Below, one piece after another: positions 1 to 6,066 of a stretch of 6,738 bases of DNA. A model generated the notes under the pieces. That model saw nothing but the letters and a program-made list of their open reading frames with translations. It ran no database searches and was not told where the DNA came from. Every line of letters begins with the position of its first letter. The stretch's first letter is position 1. The translations under genes and the position numbers were made by a program. This DNA is from Lachnospiraceae bacterium (GTDB lineage: Bacteria; Bacillota; Clostridia; Lachnospirales; Lachnospiraceae): NCBI GenBank assembly GCA_009787745.1, contig WQST01000131.1, positions 1-6,738 on the forward strand, in the 5' to 3' direction.

Positions 1-100
1 CTTTTTCATCGGCAAAATAGCCGTCCCAAAGTCTCTTAAGGTCGCCCTTGTTAGCTGTTTCTGAATAGGCAATATCGCGCCACTTATTTATTAAAGACAT
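1..100 (-). CDS. N-terminal fragment of a small protein of unknown function
   Basis: Only the first 33 codons are inside the window; the gene continues beyond position 1. The ATG at 100-98 is preceded by AAAGGA (108-113) at 7-nt spacing and by a good promoter, so this is a genuine gene start. The visible residues begin MSLINKWRDIAYSE and include a Trp/aromatic-rich stretch (RLWDGYFADEK) rich in charged residues. There is no signal peptide or membrane segment in this part, so a cytoplasmic protein is likely. The W...YF..EK pattern reminds me of small clostridial proteins of unknown function, but I cannot name the family and propose no role. It has its own promoter and lies downstream of the antiporter gene with a 111-nt gap, so it is probably not part of that unit. 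Confidence 0.7.
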   Translation of the reverse strand, partial: MSLINKWRDIAYSETANKGDLKRLWDGYFADEK

Positions 101-142
101 GATTCATTCCTTTCGGGGTTATGATAAATTTATATAAATAGA

Positions 143-171
143 AGTATACCTAATAAGCAGGGAAAAAGCAA
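143..171 (-). promoter_or_regulatory. Sigma-70/SigA-type promoter for the left-edge gene
   Basis: Read on the minus strand there is a -35 box TTGCTT (166-171), a spacer of exactly 17 nt (149-165) and a -10 box TATACT (143-148). Transcription would start around 135-137, giving a leader of about 35 nt before the ATG at 100, with AAAGGA as the ribosome binding site. A short A/T palindrome, ATAAATTTAT, lies just downstream of the -10 box (124-133) and could be an operator or only base composition. I see no convincing rho-independent terminator for the antiporter gene between 101 and 211, so some read-through into this gene is possible. Confidence 0.6.
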
Positions 172-211
172 TTAATATATAGACATACTAAAGACAAAGA
201 CCGAGAATTTA

Positions 212-2245
212 TCAATGAACCTTTGGCTTAACGGCGCCTGTCGAGCGGCCATTTTTTTGTTCCGTATGCAATTGCGCTTCTAATAAAATTATATTTGCCT
301 GCATCTCTTTCGACGTTTTGGGCGATAACCGTCCTGCGTCACTCATCTGTTGAATAAGCACCCGTTCCATATAAAGCGCATTATTTGCCACTTCAAGAAC
401 CTCTGTAACCATATGCTCAGAGGTATTCGCTTCTTCGGTTAAACCCATTCGGGCGGACACGACGCGCTCATGTTCAGCGGCGATAATGGCCAGCGCGGGG
501 TCGTCTTTCGCCAGATGGAGTTCCTGTTGTTTTTCTTCCATCATAATCGCTTTAATTTCTTTTAGTTTCCGCATATCGCGTTCAAGCGTGGTAGTCGTTT
601 CCTTCCAGGTAAGATATTCAAGAAGATGCTTTAAAATTGCGATATACGACTTAATCGGCCCATGCTTATACCCGATTTCATCATAAAGACGCTCAGATTC
701 ATCAAGATAATGCTCCGCCTGGGTCTCACTGATTTGTCCCGTTTCTATCATATGGAGAACGACATCTTTTTCCCATAACAAAATACCGCTTCTGACCCCG
801 AACCGCGTCCGTTTCCCTTCGCGGCTCCGTTCGTCAATCCTCCTTTTGTTAAGACGCTGATAATAAACGTGGATAATAACCTTTGAGGCGGAAATATTCT
901 CAGGCGTAATCGATTCTTTTAAACGGTTAATAACGGTATTAAGTATTTCCGTCCGCGCTTCTTGCTCAATATCCGCGAATTTTACATCGGTATTCTTTTT
1001 AACCAACAGCGGCAGGATAAAATTAGTCACAAGCATCGAAATGGTAATAATTCCGCATGTAATCAGAATAATCAAATCACGTTCGGGAAATTCCGCCCCG
1101 TTGCTAAGAAGCAAAGGGATAGACAAAATACTTGCCATCGAAACAGCACCGCGCGCTCCCGCCATGCTAAAAATCAATCCCGCCCGAATTATCCCGACAG
1201 GCTCCTGAGCGTCGCTGTAAGTTTTTTGCCTGACCGTAATTATCCACCAGAAGAAGCGCAAAACGGCAATTGCCAGATAAATCATCAGGACATAGAAAAC
1301 TATCTGCCGTCCGCCGAAACCGCTCGCCCAACCGATTTCAACCCTTAAGAGCGAAGGCAGCTGCGTCCCCAGAATAACAAAAACCAGCCCGTCTAAACTA
1401 AAGGAGAGTAAAGACCAGACATTTTCCGTGGCATTATTATGCGAAATAATTTCAGGGTTAAATTTGTCCTTATATAATGAGTGCAAAATACCTGAGCTAA
1501 AAACCGCCAAAATCCCGCTGGTCCCCAATTCCTCGGCGATCATATAAATAACGAAAGGCGTCACGATTCCGATGGCAATATGCAAAGATACCACGAGAAT
1601 ATTAAGATTTCTCAGCCAACGAACCAAGGCAAACTTAATAATCGTAATAATTATCCCAACGACTAATCCGCCAATCGCCAGAATAAAAAAGCGCCCGAAC
1701 CCATACAGAAAATTAAACGCTCCCGTCGCCGCCGCCAAAACGGCGAACTGAAAGCAAACAATCCCCGACGCATCATTAATAATCGATTCTCCTGAAAGGA
1801 TGCTCTGAATCCGATTAGGCATCTTAACCCTGTGCGCCACCGCTTCAACCGCCACAATATCGGTCGGCCCCAAAGCCGCCGCCAGGGCAAAAGCCGCCGC
1901 CAGCGGAATCGACGGAATCAGCATATTAGCAAAAGAGCCGATCGCAAAAACACTTAGAAGCACCAGCCCCACTGCCGCTAGGACAATCGGGCTAATCATC
2001 CGCCGCATAATCCTTAAATCAGAAGTTCGCGTAGAATGAAAGACTAAAGGCGCCAGAAATAAGACAAAAAACAATTGCGGTTCAAAATAAAACTCGAACC
2101 CCGTATAATCATAATAAAAAAGGGCGATTAAAACACCAAGCCCAATCTGGATAAGCGGAACAGAAAGCAAAGGAATAAATCGATTTATTAAATTCGCAAT
2201 TAAAACTGCCGCCAGTAAAAGAAATATATAATTAAAGGCTTCCAT
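212..2245 (-). CDS. CPA1-family Na+(K+)/H+ antiporter, NhaP/NhaK-like, with long cytosolic tail
   Basis: A 677-residue integral membrane cation/proton exchanger that would expel Na+ or K+ in exchange for H+, serving pH and salt homeostasis. Residues 1-415 form about 12 hydrophobic segments of the Na+/H+ exchanger fold. Family motifs are intact: GPTD at 126-129, GESIIND at 152-158 with the Asn157-Asp158 pair typical of electroneutral CPA1 exchangers, and GARGAVSMA at 363-371 with the conserved Arg365. Residues about 416-677 are hydrophilic and mostly helical, rich in Glu, Lys and Arg (for example 430-443 and 555-575), with no recognisable TrkA or cyclic-nucleotide domain. Bacterial relatives of this length exist (B. 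subtilis NhaK type), so the tail is not a fusion. The ATG at 2245 directly precedes the first membrane helix; its ribosome binding site (GGGG, 9 nt away) is only fair. It follows the receiver gene by 22 nt, so co-transcription is likely. Cation specificity cannot be read from sequence. Confidence 0.93.
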   Translation of the reverse strand: MEAFNYIFLLLAAVLIANLINRFIPLLSVPLIQIGLGVLIALFYYDYTGFEFYFEPQLFFVLFLAPLVFHSTRTSDLRIMRRMISPIVLAAVGLVLLSVFAIGSFANMLIPSIPLAAAFALAAALGPTDIVAVEAVAHRVKMPNRIQSILSGESIINDASGIVCFQFAVLAAATGAFNFLYGFGRFFILAIGGLVVGIIITIIKFALVRWLRNLNILVVSLHIAIGIVTPFVIYMIAEELGTSGILAVFSSGILHSLYKDKFNPEIISHNNATENVWSLLSFSLDGLVFVILGTQLPSLLRVEIGWASGFGGRQIVFYVLMIYLAIAVLRFFWWIITVRQKTYSDAQEPVGIIRAGLIFSMAGARGAVSMASILSIPLLLSNGAEFPERDLIILITCGIITISMLVTNFILPLLVKKNTDVKFADIEQEARTEILNTVINRLKESITPENISASKVIIHVYYQRLNKRRIDERSREGKRTRFGVRSGILLWEKDVVLHMIETGQISETQAEHYLDESERLYDEIGYKHGPIKSYIAILKHLLEYLTWKETTTTLERDMRKLKEIKAIMMEEKQQELHLAKDDPALAIIAAEHERVVSARMGLTEEANTSEHMVTEVLEVANNALYMERVLIQQMSDAGRLSPKTSKEMQANIILLEAQLHTEQKNGRSTGAVKPKVH

Positions 2246-2267
2246 TAAAAACTACCCCATCTCCGCA

Positions 2268-2675
2268 TTATTGACTATCAAGCTTCTCGGCATAAATCCG
2301 TTTAAGTTCTGTTAAAAGCATATAATTCTTAACCCGATTAAGCAAAATAGCTTCCGAAAAAGGTTTCGCAATAAAATCTGTCACCCCAAGTTCAATCCCA
2401 AGTGTTTCCGTATCGGAATCCGTAAGTCCCGTTAAAAAAAGAATCGGAATCTCAGCATACTTAGGATTCGACCTAAGAATCTGCAAAGCTTCCATCCCGC
2501 TCATATTAATCATAACAATATCAAGCAATATCAAATCGGGAACCACTGAATCGATAACAGCAAACATACTCTCAGCCGACGTCAAAGTAATCACCAAATA
2601 ATGATCCTCCAACACCTCCTCGGCCTGTGCCAAATTCGATAAATTATCATCAACCACAAAAATTGTTTTTTGCAT
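2268..2675 (-). CDS. Stand-alone CheY-like response regulator receiver protein
   Basis: A 135-residue cytoplasmic protein that is essentially one receiver (REC) domain. The phosphorylation site is complete: acidic pair Asp9-Asp10 after strand 1 (VVDDN), phospho-acceptor Asp52 (LILLDIVM), Thr82 (LFLT), and Lys104-Pro105 (FIAKPF) with aromatic Phe101. The protein ends about 30 residues after the KP motif in a short helix (LLTELKRIYAEKL), leaving no room for a DNA-binding or enzymatic output domain. It is therefore not PhoB and must act through protein contact or as a phosphate sink. No histidine kinase is visible. It is the first gene after the phoU terminator, has its own promoter, and sits 22 nt upstream of the antiporter gene. 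The start ATG at 2675 is the only one that keeps strand 1 intact, but the nearest Shine-Dalgarno (GAGGA, 2689-2693) is 13 nt away, so translation may be weak. Confidence 0.9.
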   Translation of the reverse strand: MQKTIFVVDDNLSNLAQAEEVLEDHYLVITLTSAESMFAVIDSVVPDLILLDIVMINMSGMEALQILRSNPKYAEIPILFLTGLTDSDTETLGIELGVTDFIAKPFSEAILLNRVKNYMLLTELKRIYAEKLDSQ

Positions 2676-2714
2676 CTATCTAAACCATTCCTCAAAATAC
2701 TCCATATTCATTAA

Positions 2715-2743
2715 ATTATAATATCACAGAACAATAAACAATA
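2715..2743 (-). promoter_or_regulatory. Probable promoter of the receiver-antiporter unit
   Basis: On the minus strand a perfect -10 hexamer TATAAT lies at 2715-2720 in an A/T-rich stretch. At the ideal 17-nt spacing the -35 position reads TATTGT (2738-2743), a poor match to TTGACA; TTGTTT (2736-2741, 15-nt spacing) is an alternative. Transcription would begin near 2708, giving a leader of roughly 33 nt before the receiver ATG. The weak -35 suggests low basal activity, an activator, or an alternative sigma factor. It lies just downstream of the phoU terminator, where a new promoter is expected. Confidence 0.45.
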
Positions 2744-2783
2744 CAATCCAAACTAAAACCCTTACCCATTGTTATTCTGAGTC

Positions 2784-2823
2784 GCAAAAAAAGAATTCTC
2801 ATCAAAGAGAAATTCTTTTTTGC
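2784..2823 (-). terminator. Rho-independent terminator of the pst-phoU operon
   Basis: An inverted repeat has arms at 2784-2800 and 2807-2823 around a 6-nt loop (2801-2806). From the loop outward there are 5 pairs, a one-base bulge, then about 9 pairs that merge into A-tract/T-tract pairing. On the minus strand the descending arm ends in a run of seven T (complement of 2786-2792), as expected for intrinsic termination. It begins 22 nt after the phoU stop codon. The structure also carries a T-run on the plus strand and so could act in both directions, although no plus-strand gene is seen here. Confidence 0.85.
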
Positions 2824-2845
2824 AAAATCCTTATAAATCAAACGT

Positions 2846-3499
2846 CTACATGACCTGAATATCTTTATGGAACCCCGTCAGCGAAAAAATAACCCATTCC
2901 GCAATATTAACCGCATGATCGCCAATCCGCTCGAAATACTTAGCAATCATAATCAAGTCAATCGCTTGATCTCCATTCTTCGGATTACCGTTAATTATTG
3001 TAATAAGCTCATCCTTAACCGCGACAAACAAATCATCAACTTCATCATCGCTGGCAATAACTTTTTTCGCCAGTTCCGCATCCTTTTTGACAAACGCATC
3101 AATACTCAAATTCACCATCTTCTGAGTAAGTACCGCCATCTTCGGAATATCCTCTAACTTCTTAATATATTCCCCGTCAATCATCGTGATGATTTCCGAA
3201 ATATCCGAAGCATGATCGCCGATTCTCTCAACATCCGTTAAAATCTTAAGAACCGCCGAAACAAGCCGTAAATCCGAAGCAACAGGTTGTTGTTTAACAA
3301 TCAGCTTAAGACAAAGGCTCTCAATTTCCTTTTCCATATTGTCAATTTCATCATCAGAATTAATAATCTGCTTCGCAAGCAAAGTATCACGCTCAATCAA
3401 AGCCTTATTTGCGTTAGCAATCGCTTCTTCAACGATTTGACCCATTTCCACAAGCTTACCGTTCAATTCGGCTAACTGTTTATCAAACTGCTTTCTCAT
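2846..3499 (-). CDS. phoU: Phosphate transport/signalling regulator PhoU
   Basis: A 217-residue cytoplasmic all-helical protein, a normal length for PhoU. It has the two tandem three-helix repeats of the family, each carrying the metal-binding signature: Glu91-Arg-Ile-Gly-Asp-His96 in the first half and Glu190-Arg-Ile-Gly-Asp-His195 in the second. The N-terminus (MRKQFDKQLAELN) and the acidic DDEID/DDEVD segments (49-53, 151-155) are also typical. In known systems PhoU represses the Pho response when phosphate is plentiful by linking the Pst transporter to the PhoR kinase, and it restrains phosphate uptake. It is the last gene of the pst operon, 30 nt after pstB, with a near-perfect ribosome binding site AAGGAGG (3509-3515) 9 nt before the ATG at 3499. 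If PstB is catalytically unusual (see findings), PhoU's regulatory partner here is unusual too. Confidence 0.96.
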   Translation of the reverse strand: MRKQFDKQLAELNGKLVEMGQIVEEAIANANKALIERDTLLAKQIINSDDEIDNMEKEIESLCLKLIVKQQPVASDLRLVSAVLKILTDVERIGDHASDISEIITMIDGEYIKKLEDIPKMAVLTQKMVNLSIDAFVKKDAELAKKVIASDDEVDDLFVAVKDELITIINGNPKNGDQAIDLIMIAKYFERIGDHAVNIAEWVIFSLTGFHKDIQVM

Positions 3500-3529
3500 A
3501 AATAACTTCCTCCTTTTCTTAAATGCTGA

Positions 3530-4288
3530 TTATCCAAATCGCCCTGTAATATAGTCGTCGGTGCGCTGATCCTGCGGATGGGTAAAAATATCCGCTCCCG
3601 CTTCAACGAGATACCCCATCAGCATAAATGCCGCCCGATCGGAAATTCGCATCGCCTGTTGTACATTATGTGGAGCAATGACGATAGTGAACTGTTTTTT
3701 GAGTTTTGTTAAAGATTCTTCGATTTTCGCCGTCGAAATCGGGTCGAGGCCTGAACATGCGCGGTCTAAAATAATAACTTCCGGTTTCAATGCGAGAACG
3801 CGGGCAATGCATAAACGCTGTTGCTGTCCGCCCGATAAACTCATCGCGGGGGCTCTCAGACGATCACTGACATCATCCCAAAGCGCCGCTTGTTTTATTG
3901 CCTGCTCAACGACCTCATTGATTTCATCCTTACTTTTCTTCTTATTAAGCCGCGGTCCGTAAGCGACATTATCAAAGATAGATAACGGTAAGGGCGTCGG
4001 AATCTCAAACACCATTCCGACCTTGCGGCGAAGTTCCGTAACACTTGCATCGGGGTCAAAAATACTTTCGCCGTCGATTAAAATATCACCTTCTGAACGT
4101 GTGTTATGGTTAAGCTCAAAAAGGCGGTTGAGTGAACGCAGAAGAGTCGTTACCCCGCCGTTAGCAGGTCCGAAAAAGGACATTATCTCATTCTTATGAA
4201 TCTTTAAATTAAGGTCATGAATAACTTGCTTCTGACCATAATAAAAACTGAAATTCTTTATCTCGATCTTTATATTATTCTCTGACAC
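3530..4288 (-). CDS. pstB: PstB-type phosphate ABC transporter ATPase with altered catalytic motifs
   Basis: A 252-residue nucleotide-binding subunit expected to dimerise under PstC-PstA and power phosphate import. Most PstB hallmarks are present: A-loop FYYG at 15-18, PTPLPLSIFDNVAYGPR at 97-113, signature LSGGQQQRLCIAR at 151-163, D-loop SGLD at 179-182, His207 of the H-loop, and the C-terminal ending DDYITGRFG. Three catalytic positions are not canonical. The Walker A loop reads GPANGGVTT (40-48) with Val46 in place of the Lys and Asn43 in place of a Gly. The Q-loop residue is Glu95 (VFEIP). Walker B reads IILDRAC with Arg176 in place of the catalytic Glu. The frame is open throughout and the rest is well conserved, so this is not a decaying pseudogene by appearance. 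The start is a GTG at 4288 with AGAGAGG (4294-4300) 5 nt upstream; the next ATG lies inside the domain. It lies 18 nt after pstA. Assignment to PstB is firm; ATPase activity is doubtful. Confidence 0.93.
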   Translation of the reverse strand: MSENNIKIEIKNFSFYYGQKQVIHDLNLKIHKNEIMSFFGPANGGVTTLLRSLNRLFELNHNTRSEGDILIDGESIFDPDASVTELRRKVGMVFEIPTPLPLSIFDNVAYGPRLNKKKSKDEINEVVEQAIKQAALWDDVSDRLRAPAMSLSGGQQQRLCIARVLALKPEVIILDRACSGLDPISTAKIEESLTKLKKQFTIVIAPHNVQQAMRISDRAAFMLMGYLVEAGADIFTHPQDQRTDDYITGRFG

Positions 4289-4306
4289 TTTAACCTCTCT
4301 TGAAAA

Positions 4307-5149
4307 CTATTTACTCTTGCTGATAAAGCGATTCACCAATGCATTGACAATTACATTAATCAAAAAGATAATAATTATCAGTAATGCGGCTGTCCCATAC
4401 GCATTATCCATCGAAATACCTTCGCTGGCAAGGATATAAAAATGCACCGCCATTGTTCGCGTTGAATCAAATAACGACCCGGGCATACTAAGCACCGACC
4501 CCGCGGTAAAAATAACCGCCGCCGTTTCCGCGATACAACGCCCGATACTCAAAATGATGCCGTTCACGATTCCCTGTATCGCCGACGGGAAAACCGTCTT
4601 AATAATCGTTTGCCATTTAGTACCGCCGAGCGAAAAACTAACCTCACGGTAAATATGCGGAACAGCGCGAATAGCTTCTTCCGATGTCCTGATAATCGTT
4701 GGCAGAATCATAAAAGCTAAGGTCAGGCCGCCGGCCAGAATCGACCAACCCATTCCCATATACATGACGAAGAAGATATATCCGAACAAACCATAGATTA
4801 TCGAGGGAATACCCGCAAGTGATTCCGCACTGAAACGAATAATCCTGGTAATAATATTTTCCTGCGTATACTCCGCTAAATAAAAAGCTGTTCCGATCCC
4901 AAACGGCACCGCAATAATAATTGCGACAACCGTTATATAAATTGTTCCCACAATAGTTGAGGCAATACCGCCCGAACGCCCCATATTATACGGATTCGTC
5001 GTCAAAAAGCTAAAATTAATAACAGGCAGGCCTTTTACCAAAATATAAACGATAATCGCGACAAGGACTATCATTACTGACATCGCGGCTCCCCAAATAA
5101 ACCCTTTGGCAATATATTCGGAAGTTCTGGCGTTAATTTTTAGTTTCAT
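4307..5149 (-). CDS. pstA: Phosphate ABC transporter permease PstA
   Basis: A 280-residue inner-membrane permease that pairs with PstC to form the phosphate pathway. About six hydrophobic helices are visible, at roughly 17-38, 63-92, 110-132, 136-153, 190-215 and 252-274. The cytoplasmic EAA coupling loop lies at about 157-181 (EEAIRAVPHIYREVSFSLGG, then TKWQT) and would dock on PstB. The family motif GRCIAETAAV at 203-212 follows, as does AESLAGIPSIIYGLFG at 108-123. Length is normal and there is no truncation. The ATG at 5149 has a strong ribosome binding site, AGGAG (5156-5160), at 6-nt spacing. It lies 36 nt after pstC, a gap that contains a stable hairpin, and 18 nt before pstB. It is assigned PstA rather than PstC by operon order and by the GRxxAET form of the motif. 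Confidence 0.95.
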   Translation of the reverse strand: MKLKINARTSEYIAKGFIWGAAMSVMIVLVAIIVYILVKGLPVINFSFLTTNPYNMGRSGGIASTIVGTIYITVVAIIIAVPFGIGTAFYLAEYTQENIITRIIRFSAESLAGIPSIIYGLFGYIFFVMYMGMGWSILAGGLTLAFMILPTIIRTSEEAIRAVPHIYREVSFSLGGTKWQTIIKTVFPSAIQGIVNGIILSIGRCIAETAAVIFTAGSVLSMPGSLFDSTRTMAVHFYILASEGISMDNAYGTAALLIIIIFLINVIVNALVNRFISKSK

Positions 5150-5164
5150 AAGTAACTCCTGTAA

Positions 5165-5180
5165 TGCCGCCGAAGCGGCA
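5165..5180 (-). other. Intercistronic mRNA hairpin with a C(UUCG)G tetraloop between pstC and pstA
   Basis: In the minus-strand transcript, UGCCGC-UUCG-GCGGCA forms a perfect 6-bp, GC-rich stem capped by the exceptionally stable C(UUCG)G tetraloop. It starts 5 nt after the pstC stop codon and ends 4 nt before the AGGAG of pstA. No U-run follows, so it should not terminate transcription. It may protect the 3' end of the upstream pstS-pstC message or modulate pstA translation. Confidence 0.8.
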
Positions 5181-5185
5181 GTAGT

Positions 5186-6037
5186 TTATCCTGATTTTTT
5201 TCTGGTAATATACTGCGCCGTCGCATTAAGAATCATAATAACAACGAACAAAATAATCCCTGTAGCAAACAAGGCCTCCTGATGGATGCCCGTGGCATAA
5301 CCCATTTCAATACCAATATTCGTAGTCAGTGTTCTGACGGGGTCAAGAATTGATTCGGGCATCGCCACAGCATTCCCGACGATCATGATAACGGCCATTG
5401 TTTCGCCGATTGCTCTTCCGATACCAAGGATGACAGCGGCGACAATACCTGATTTCGCCGCGGGAAGCATAACACAGCGAATCGTTTGCCAATGCGTAAG
5501 CCCAAGTGCCAGCGCACCTTCTTTATATTGCCGCGGCAATGCCAGCAAAGATACTTCGGAAATACTGACGACTGTCGGCAGGATCATAATCGCCAAAATA
5601 ATCGAAGCCGCCAGAATACTTAAACCCGGTCCGCCCAGATAATCGCGAATCAGGGGAACAATAAAAATCAACCCCCAGAACCCATAAACGACCGACGGAA
5701 TTCCTGCGAGAAGCTGAATCGCAGGGCGAAAGACAGTTGTGATAAACGGCGGCGCAAATTCCGATAAAAAAATACTGCAACATAACCCAATCGGGACACC
5801 GATAAGCCCTGCGCCCAAAGAAACCGCGACAGTACCGACAATCATCGGAAAAATCCCATATTCCCCCTCGGTTGGCGCCCAGTTCATCCCAAAAACAAAA
5901 TCCATAATACCGACATCCGAAATAATCGGGATACCGCGCACGACGATAAAAACAGTAATCAAAGCCAGTGCCGAGATAGATGATAAGGCGAACAGCAAAA
6001 ATATCCGACCTGATAAATTTTCTTTGAATTTCTTCAT
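5186..6037 (-). CDS. pstC: Phosphate ABC transporter permease PstC
   Basis: A 283-residue inner-membrane permease that partners PstA. An N-terminal helix (about 11-33) is followed by a periplasmic/extracellular loop (NWAPTEGEYGIFPMIVGT, 52-69) and further helices near 66-92, 105-130, 138-157, 197-221 and 255-275. The EAA coupling loop is at about 160-186 (SEVSLLALPRQYKEGALALG, then LTHWQTI), and GRAIGETMAV at 207-216 is the PstC form of the family motif. I prefer the ATG at 6037 (MKKFKENLSG) because GGAG (6044-6047) lies 6 nt upstream. An ATG at 6052, five codons further upstream (MTEWF), has no Shine-Dalgarno sequence, and the GGAG falls inside its reading frame. The gene starts 29 nt after the pstS stop, with no terminator between them, so translation of the two should be closely linked. 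Confidence 0.95.
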   Translation of the reverse strand: MKKFKENLSGRIFLLFALSSISALALITVFIVVRGIPIISDVGIMDFVFGMNWAPTEGEYGIFPMIVGTVAVSLGAGLIGVPIGLCCSIFLSEFAPPFITTVFRPAIQLLAGIPSVVYGFWGLIFIVPLIRDYLGGPGLSILAASIILAIMILPTVVSISEVSLLALPRQYKEGALALGLTHWQTIRCVMLPAAKSGIVAAVILGIGRAIGETMAVIMIVGNAVAMPESILDPVRTLTTNIGIEMGYATGIHQEALFATGIILFVVIMILNATAQYITRKKSG

Positions 6038-6052
6038 AAACCACTCCGTCAT
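6038..6052 (-). promoter_or_regulatory. Ribosome binding site that decides the pstC start
   Basis: The minus strand reads ACGGAGTGGTTT directly before the ATG at 6037, giving GGAG (6044-6047) at 6-nt spacing. The alternative ATG at 6052 is preceded by an A/T-rich stretch with no purine-rich site. This supports the shorter protein. Confidence 0.65.
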
Positions 6053-6066
6053 TGCGATAATATTTA

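Noticed and set aside
962..1348. Plus-strand open frame of 128 codons opposite the antiporter gene
   Set aside because: It lies wholly antisense to a clear family member and is rich in Asn, Gln, Arg and His, as expected from the reverse of a membrane-protein gene; no domain is seen.
2268..2675. The receiver protein as PhoB, the Pho regulon activator
   Set aside because: The protein ends about 30 residues after the conserved KP motif and lacks the winged-helix DNA-binding domain; it is also separated from phoU by a terminator.
3530..4288. pstB as a pseudogene
   Set aside because: Full length, no stop or frameshift, intact LSGGQ, D-loop, H-loop and C-terminus, and a good ribosome binding site argue for an expressed protein.
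5165..5180. The pstC-pstA hairpin as a transcription terminator
   Set aside because: No U-run follows the stem on the transcribed strand, and pstA, pstB and phoU continue immediately downstream.
5523..6044. Minus-strand open frame of 173 codons overlapping pstC
   Set aside because: It is a shifted-frame reading of pstC. The pstC frame itself shows all family motifs without a break, so no frameshift is needed.
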